A stretch of DNA of 64,000 bases from JBBQUN01 sp963717115 (GTDB lineage Bacteria > Actinomycetota > Acidimicrobiia > Acidimicrobiales > SZUA-35), in contig CAVQVO010000017.1 in NCBI GenBank assembly GCA_963717115.1, positions 558,001-622,000 of the forward strand, given 5' to 3'. The notes beneath the pieces are model-generated. The model made no database searches, had not been told where the DNA came from, and saw nothing but the letters and a program-made list of their open reading frames with translations. A program made the position numbers and the translations under genes. Position 1 is the first letter of the stretch; every line of letters starts with the position of its first letter. Of this stretch, positions 59,033-64,000 are shown piece after piece.

Positions 59033-60226
59033 ATGACTCGACGCCAGACCACACCACCCCCCATGCTCTCCGGGCTGCCCCTCACCCGACGACAACTCCT
59101 CCAGCGAGCCGGCGTGCTCGGTGCCGGCCTCACCCTGCCGGGCTTCCTCGCCGCCTGCGGGGGGAGCAGCAGCGACTCGGCGGCCTCCGACGGGGGTGGC
59201 GGTGGTGGCAACTCGCTGCTCTTCGAGAACTGGCCCGAATACATCGATCCGACCGAAGACGGCGTCCTCGGAACCGTCGACCGGTTCAAGGAGGCGTCGG
59301 GCGTCGACCTGACCTACAGCGAGACCTACAACGACAACGTCGAGTACTTCGCCAAGGTCCAGCCGCTCCTGGGCACCGGCAAGACCATCGACCCCGACCT
59401 CATCGCCCCCACGTCCTGGCTCGTCGGTCGACTGATCAGCCTCGGTTGGCTCGACACCCTGCCCCTCGACCAGGTCCCGAACGCCACGAACCTCCGCGCC
59501 GATCTGCAGAAGCCGGCGTGGGACCCCACCGGTGAGTATTCCCTGCCGTGGCAGACGGGCTTCGGCGGCATCGCCTACAACATCGACGCCACGGGCCGGG
59601 AACTGAACAGCGTCGACGATCTGTTCGACCCGGCGTTCAAGGGCAAGGTCGGCTTCCTGACCGAGATGCGCGATTCGATGGGCCTGCTGATGATGGCCGA
59701 CGGCGTCGACATCTCGACGGTGACGACCTTCGATCAGGCCGCGGCGGCCTTCGACCGGCTCGAGGCGGCGAAGAACGACGGCCAGATCCGTCGCTTCACC
59801 GGCAACGACTACCTCGACGATCTCAGCAGCGGCAACTTCGCCTGCTGCGTCGGGTGGTCGGGCGACATCGTCCAGCTCTCGAGGGACAACCCCAGTGTCC
59901 GGTTCGTGATCCCCGAAGAAGGCGGCACCAGTTGGGCCGACTCGATGGTGCTGCCCAAGGGCGCCGCCAATCGCGACTCGGCCGCCAAGTGGATGGACTT
60001 CGTCTACGACCCGGTCCAGGCCGCCCAGATCACCGCCTGGGTCCAGTACGTGTCGCCGGTCGCCGGGGTGCGCGACGAGCTGATCAAGCTCGATCCCGAG
60101 CTGGCCGAGAGCCCGCTGCTCTTCCCCGACGACGACACCCTGGCCCGCACCAAGTCGTTCGCGAACCTCAGCGAAGACGTCGAGGCCCAGTACGACGCTC
60201 GGTTCTCCGAGATCGTCGGAGCCTAG
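59033..60226 (+). CDS. potD: Polyamine ABC transporter substrate-binding lipoprotein PotD
   Basis: A 397-residue binding protein. The N terminus has a Tat-like twin-Arg signal, LTRRQLLQRAGVLGAG, ending in a lipobox LAAC, so it is probably folded before export and lipid-anchored. The mature domain opens LLFENWPEYIDP, a PotD/PotF start, and has PDLIAPTSWLVGRLISLGWL and TGFGGIAYNIDA, segments around the polyamine cleft. Start ATG 59033; alternative starts upstream give no signal. It lies between potA and potB. Confidence 0.87.
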   Translation: MTRRQTTPPPMLSGLPLTRRQLLQRAGVLGAGLTLPGFLAACGGSSSDSAASDGGGGGGNSLLFENWPEYIDPTEDGVLGTVDRFKEASGVDLTYSETYNDNVEYFAKVQPLLGTGKTIDPDLIAPTSWLVGRLISLGWLDTLPLDQVPNATNLRADLQKPAWDPTGEYSLPWQTGFGGIAYNIDATGRELNSVDDLFDPAFKGKVGFLTEMRDSMGLLMMADGVDISTVTTFDQAAAAFDRLEAAKNDGQIRRFTGNDYLDDLSSGNFACCVGWSGDIVQLSRDNPSVRFVIPEEGGTSWADSMVLPKGAANRDSAAKWMDFVYDPVQAAQITAWVQYVSPVAGVRDELIKLDPELAESPLLFPDDDTLARTKSFANLSEDVEAQYDARFSEIVGA

Positions 60227-60240
60227 ACGGACGCCCGACC

Positions 60241-61329
60241 ATGACCAGCCCGGCCCCGGCGACCACGACCGGAACGAATCGACGATGGTGGGTGCGGCAT
60301 CCCGAACGGCTCGGACTCGGCGCGCTGACCGCCGCCGGGGCCCTGCTGGTCGCGGTCGGAACCCGGCTCTTCACCGGCCCGCTGGCCGTCGTCGCCCTGT
60401 CACTCGTGCTGGCCGGTGTGATCGGCCTCGTGATGGCGGCGATCGTCGGAGGCCCCGACGTTCGCCGCCAACTGGCGCCCTACGGGTTGCTGAAGCCGGG
60501 CATGCTCTGGTTGGCGTTGTTCTACCTGGCGCCCCTGGTGACGCTGTTGCGGAACTCGCTGTCGACCCTGCCCAGCCGGTTCGCGGTGAGGGCCGAGTTC
60601 GACTGGAACTTCGGCAACTATTCGACGGCGTTCACCGAGTTCGGTCCCCAGTTCCAGCGGGCCTTCCTCTACGCCGGGGTCGCCACGGTCCTGACGATCA
60701 TGATCGGCTACCCGCTGGCCTACGTGATCGCGTTCCGTGGCGGCCGCTACCGGTCGATCCTGCTCGGCCTCATCATCATCCCGTTCTTCACCTCCTATCT
60801 GATCCGCACGATCGCCTGGCGGAGCCTGCTCGCCGACACCGGGCCCATCCCGAGCTTCTTCGGTGCCGTCGGGCTCCAGGGGCTCCTCGACGCCGTCGGT
60901 GTCATGGACGGCGACAAGATCCTCAACACCCCGGCGGCGGTGATCGGCGGGCTCACCTACAACTTCCTGCCGTTCATGACCCTGCCCATCTACGTCAGTC
61001 TCGAGAAGATCGACATCCGCCTGATCGACGCGGCGCAGGATCTGTACTCGACGTCGGTCAAGGCCTTCTGGAAGGTGATCTTCCCGCTGTCGCTCCCGGG
61101 CGTCTTCGCCGGGACCCTCCTCACCTTCATCCCGGCCAGCGGCGACTTCGTCAACCAGCTCTACCTCGGCAATCCGAACACGACGATGATCGGCAACTCG
61201 ATCCAGGACCAGTTCCTCGTGCAGAACAACCTCCCGGTCGCCTCGGCGATGTCGTTCGTGCTCATGTTCATCATCACCGTCGGCGTGCTCGTCTACAGCC
61301 GCTTCTTCGGCACCGAGGACCTCGCATGA
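60241..61329 (+). CDS. potB: Polyamine ABC transporter permease PotB
   Basis: A 362-residue membrane protein with about seven spans. A long N-terminal extension holds two extra hydrophobic segments (LTAAGALLVAVGTRLF, VVALSLVLAGVIGLVMAA) absent from E. coli PotB. The EAA loop is DAAQDLYSTSVKAFWKVIFP. ATG 60241 is 14 bases after potD; its stop overlaps the potC ATG (ATGA). Substrate is inferred from the operon. Confidence 0.87.
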   Translation: MTSPAPATTTGTNRRWWVRHPERLGLGALTAAGALLVAVGTRLFTGPLAVVALSLVLAGVIGLVMAAIVGGPDVRRQLAPYGLLKPGMLWLALFYLAPLVTLLRNSLSTLPSRFAVRAEFDWNFGNYSTAFTEFGPQFQRAFLYAGVATVLTIMIGYPLAYVIAFRGGRYRSILLGLIIIPFFTSYLIRTIAWRSLLADTGPIPSFFGAVGLQGLLDAVGVMDGDKILNTPAAVIGGLTYNFLPFMTLPIYVSLEKIDIRLIDAAQDLYSTSVKAFWKVIFPLSLPGVFAGTLLTFIPASGDFVNQLYLGNPNTTMIGNSIQDQFLVQNNLPVASAMSFVLMFIITVGVLVYSRFFGTEDLA

Positions 61330-62144
61330 GCGCGCCGGCCACGATCCGCGGTTCGATCGCCAAGTGGGCCCTCAACGTCTACGCCGCGCTGGCCCTGTTC
61401 TACCTGTTCATCCCGATCATCTGGATCGTGTGGTTCTCGTTCAACAAGCCCAGGGGCAAGTTCAACATCGCCTGGCAGGAGTTCACGCTCGACAACTGGG
61501 CCGACCCGCTGCAGGACCAGGGGCTGACCGACGCCCTGTTCGAGAGCCTCCGCATCGCTGCCGTCTCGACGCTCATCGCCACCGTGCTGGGCTCGCTGAT
61601 CGCCATTGCGCTGGCCCGATACCGGTTCAAGGGCAGTGCCCCCCTCGACTTCCTGCTGGTCCTGCCCCTGACCACCCCCGAGATCGTCATCGGGTCGTCG
61701 CTGGCCACGCTCTTCCTCGACCAGGACGTCAAGCGGGGCCTCGTCACCGTCATCATCGCCCACGTGATGTTCCAGATCAGTTTCGTGGCCCTCACCGTGC
61801 GGGCCCGCGTCCGGGGGTTCGACTGGACGCTCGAACAGGCGGCCCAGGACCTCGGTGCATCACCGATGCGGACGTTCTGGCGGGTCACCTTCCCCCTGAT
61901 CCTGCCGGGAATCCTCGCTGCCTCCCTGCTCTCGTTCGCCCTGTCGATCGACGACTTCATCATCACGCTGTTCAACGCCGGCTCGGTGAGCACGTTCCCG
62001 CTGTTCATCAACGCCAGCTTCAAGAACTCGTTCTCGCCGCAGATCAACGTGCTGGCCACCATCGTGCTGATCGTGTCGATCCTGCTCATGGTGTCGGGGA
62101 CCGTGATCGGCCTGGTTCGCGAGCGTCGCGCCGGTCGTTCCTGA
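61326..62144 (+). CDS. potC: Polyamine ABC transporter permease PotC
   Basis: A 272-residue membrane protein with six spans. ALALFYLFIPIIWIVWFSFN opens it, and EQAAQDLGASPMRTFWRVTF is the EAA loop. SIDDFIITLFNAGSVSTFPL is a well-conserved PotC segment. ATG 61326 overlaps the potB stop. It completes the PotABCD set and is followed 19 bases later by the ureohydrolase gene. Confidence 0.88.
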   Translation: MSAPATIRGSIAKWALNVYAALALFYLFIPIIWIVWFSFNKPRGKFNIAWQEFTLDNWADPLQDQGLTDALFESLRIAAVSTLIATVLGSLIAIALARYRFKGSAPLDFLLVLPLTTPEIVIGSSLATLFLDQDVKRGLVTVIIAHVMFQISFVALTVRARVRGFDWTLEQAAQDLGASPMRTFWRVTFPLILPGILAASLLSFALSIDDFIITLFNAGSVSTFPLFINASFKNSFSPQINVLATIVLIVSILLMVSGTVIGLVRERRAGRS

Positions 62145-62163
62145 GTCCCGTACGCTCGGCCCC

Positions 62164-63165
62164 ATGACCGCTGACCGTCAGGATCCACAACGGGAGTTGC
62201 CCGCCGGGTACGCCGAGCAGCTCGGACTGGGTCTGGCCACGTTCGCCGACCGGCCGATGCTCACCGACGCCTCCCAGCTCGACACCTGGCAGCCCGACGT
62301 GGCGATCGTCGGCGCCCCGCTCGACGTGAACGTCACCAACCGGGCCGGCGCGAAGTTCGGGCCCCGGGCGCTGCGGGCCGCGGCCCATCACCCCGGGACC
62401 TACCACCTCGATCTCGGCATCGAGATCTTCGAGCATCTCGAGGTGATCGACTACGGCGACGCGTACTGTCCGCACGCCGACTCCACCGTGAGCTTCGCCA
62501 ACATCCGCGAACGGGTCGGACAGATCGCCGGTCGGGGCATCGTCCCGATCGTCCTCGGCGGCGATCACTCGATCACGTACCCCTCGGCCTCGGCGGTCGC
62601 CGAGGCCCATGGGTGGGGCCGGATCGGAATCGTGCACTTCGACGCGCACGCCGACACCGCCGACATCCTCGAGGGCAACCTCGTGTCGCACGGCACGCCG
62701 ATGCGCCGACTCATCGAGTCCGGAGCCGTGCTGGGCCGGAACTTCGTGCAGATCGGACTGCGCGGCTACTGGCCTCCGGCCGACACCTTCGCCTGGATGC
62801 AGGAGCAGGGGATGCGGTGGCATCTGATGCAGGAGATCTGGGAGCGGGGGATCGCCGCCGTCATGGCCGACGCGGTCGCCGAGGCCATGGAGGGTTGCGA
62901 CGCGCTGTACCTGTCGGTCGACATCGACGTGCTCGACCCCGGATTCGCCCCCGGCACCGGCACCCCGGAGCCCGGGGGGATGAACCCGGCCGACCTGCTC
63001 CGGGCCGTCCGCCAGGTGGCGCTCGAGACCAACCTGGTCGGGATGGACGTGGTCGAGGTCTCGCCGGCCTACGACCACGCCGACAGCACGGTGAACAACG
63101 CCCACCGCGTCGTCCTCGAGGTCCTGGCCGGTCTGTCGGTCCGCAACCGCGACCGGACCCGATGA
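62164..63165 (+). CDS. speB: Agmatinase/guanidinobutyrase-type ureohydrolase
   Basis: A 333-residue binuclear-manganese enzyme. GGDHSITYP, IVHFDAHADTAD and LSVDIDVLDPGFAPGTGTPE give the complete set of metal His and Asp residues. It hydrolyses a guanidino compound to urea; agmatine is the best guess because of the polyamine operon, but guanidinobutyrate or guanidinopropionate cannot be excluded. ATG 62164 is 19 bases after potC. Together with the HDAC-like gene it can feed putrescine metabolism. Confidence 0.85.
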   Translation: MTADRQDPQRELPAGYAEQLGLGLATFADRPMLTDASQLDTWQPDVAIVGAPLDVNVTNRAGAKFGPRALRAAAHHPGTYHLDLGIEIFEHLEVIDYGDAYCPHADSTVSFANIRERVGQIAGRGIVPIVLGGDHSITYPSASAVAEAHGWGRIGIVHFDAHADTADILEGNLVSHGTPMRRLIESGAVLGRNFVQIGLRGYWPPADTFAWMQEQGMRWHLMQEIWERGIAAVMADAVAEAMEGCDALYLSVDIDVLDPGFAPGTGTPEPGGMNPADLLRAVRQVALETNLVGMDVVEVSPAYDHADSTVNNAHRVVLEVLAGLSVRNRDRTR

Positions 63166-63230
63166 TCCGGCGTCGGCACCCGGTCGCGCTTGGCTGAGCG
63201 TCGATGCGGGCCCCGTGCAAGACTCCCGCC

Positions 63231-64000
63231 ATGACTGTCGTGACCGCCGCAACCGCCTCGAGCGTCCCGGGCGCCGATCTCCTCGATGCCGCCCATGGAT
63301 TCGACGACCAGACGGTCGAACTCCGTCGGGCCATCCACGCCGATCCCGAACTGGGCCTCGATCTCCCCAACACCCAGCGTCGGATCGTCGAGTCGTTGAC
63401 CGGCCTCGGTCTCGACATCATCCTCGGTGAATCGACGACGTCGGTGGTCGCCGAGCTCGACTCGGGGCGGCCCGGGCCGACGGTGCTCCTCCGTGGTGAC
63501 ATGGATGCCCTGCCGCTCCAGGAGGATCACGACAGCGACTTCCGATCTCGCAACGAGGGCCGGATGCACGCCTGCGGTCACGATGCCCACGTGGCGATGC
63601 TGGCCAGCGCCGCTCGCCTGCTCAGCGAGAATCGTTCGGAGTTCGCCGGGAAGATCCGGTTCATGTTCCAGCCCGGCGAGGAGGGGTTCGGCGGGGCGAA
63701 GCTGATGATCGACGAAGGGGTGACCAACGGTGTGGATCGGGCCTTCGCCCTCCACGTCATCTCGAACATGCCGAACGGCATGGTGTTCACCAAGGGTGGC
63801 TCGCTGATGGCCAGCGCCGACACCTTCGAGATCACCATCCACGGCAGCGGCGGCCACGCCTCGGCGCCGCATCACGCCGTCGATCCCATCCCGGCGGCGG
63901 CGGCCACGGTGCTCGGCCTGCACACCATGGTCGGGCGCACGATCGACCCCGTCCGCTCGGGCCTGATCACGGTCGGCCATCTGTCGGCGGGGACCACCAA
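63231..64000 (+). CDS. M20-family N-acyl-amino-acid amidohydrolase (partial, runs off window)
   Basis: The first 256 codons of a metallopeptidase-fold amidohydrolase. Opening RAIHADPELGLDLPNTQRRI, then RGDMDALPLQED (metal Asp), HACGHDAHVAMLA (metal His) and FMFQPGEEGFGGAKLM (metal Glu). This is the hippurate hydrolase/N-acyl-L-amino-acid amidohydrolase class. The dimerisation domain, GSGGHASAPHHAVDPI, has begun when the window ends. No stop is reached. It could release acyl groups from products of polyamine or amino-acid catabolism. Confidence 0.85.
   Translation, partial: MTVVTAATASSVPGADLLDAAHGFDDQTVELRRAIHADPELGLDLPNTQRRIVESLTGLGLDIILGESTTSVVAELDSGRPGPTVLLRGDMDALPLQEDHDSDFRSRNEGRMHACGHDAHVAMLASAARLLSENRSEFAGKIRFMFQPGEEGFGGAKLMIDEGVTNGVDRAFALHVISNMPNGMVFTKGGSLMASADTFEITIHGSGGHASAPHHAVDPIPAAAATVLGLHTMVGRTIDPVRSGLITVGHLSAGTT

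Overview
The window is very GC-rich, uses GTG and TTG starts freely and has tightly overlapping genes. It carries F420-type oxidoreductases, a TIGR03086/DinB-type thiol-dependent enzyme, a CtpE-like ATPase, a DosR-like regulator and lipoproteins with Asp/Thr-rich linkers. Together these point to a chromosomal segment of an actinobacterium, most likely of the Acidimicrobiia type (inference, not tested by any search). No rRNA, tRNA, CRISPR array, transposase or phage gene was seen.

Layout. 0-7.5 kb: anti-sigma-type ATPase, a repeat-containing lipoprotein, a lone NuoF-like protein, a CtpE-like calcium ATPase, a PAP2-family protein and a phosphatidylinositol-phosphate-synthase-like enzyme. 7.6-15.2 kb: a choline-dehydrogenase-like flavoprotein, a CPA2 antiporter fused to stress domains, an orphan ModA, a GNAT, an ArsR regulator, a small membrane protein and a PhyH oxygenase. 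15.4-23.9 kb: glucose-6-phosphate dehydrogenase, then a dormancy-like group (universal stress protein, DosR-like regulator, TrhA/hemolysin III, an Rv2004c-like APH/P-loop kinase, a GH13 enzyme, a membrane protein, a GDPD-like enzyme). 23.9-33.6 kb: nine co-directional minus-strand genes: three Gfo/Idh/MocA oxidoreductases, an amino-acid-type ABC importer, two S-adenosylhomocysteinase-like proteins and a purine-nucleoside-type amidohydrolase. A glutamine-synthetase-like gene diverges from this block. 35-41 kb: catabolic genes (PPOX, CMD, acyl-CoA ligase, amidohydrolase, LLM monooxygenase). 41-51.8 kb: an ABC exporter pair, enoyl-CoA hydratase, MobB, a GGDEF-EAL protein, dienelactone hydrolase and small enzymes. 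51.8-56.6 kb: a dimethylformamidase-like protein, transketolase and transaldolase. 56.6-64 kb: a polyamine module (acetylpolyamine-amidohydrolase-like HDAC, PotABCD, agmatinase-like ureohydrolase) and the start of an M20 amidohydrolase.

The most interesting unit is the operon at 23.9-30.4 kb. It couples an importer to an archaeal/Thermotoga-type AhcY, a second AhcY paralogue that has lost all three active-site histidines, and a 5'-modified-adenosine-deaminase-type amidohydrolase. It looks like uptake and salvage of S-adenosylhomocysteine-like nucleosides, possibly by the S-inosylhomocysteine route. A family of three near-identical 17-20 bp hairpins occurs at 7.6, 23.9 and 33.7 kb; the last two bracket the nine-gene block.

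Caution: nine genes are broken by about 17 frameshifts. Every one I traced is a single extra base, usually lengthening a short homopolymer, and the reading frame on each side is intact. This looks like insertion-type sequencing or assembly error rather than gene decay, so the frameshifted genes are annotated as full-length CDSs with the break positions given.
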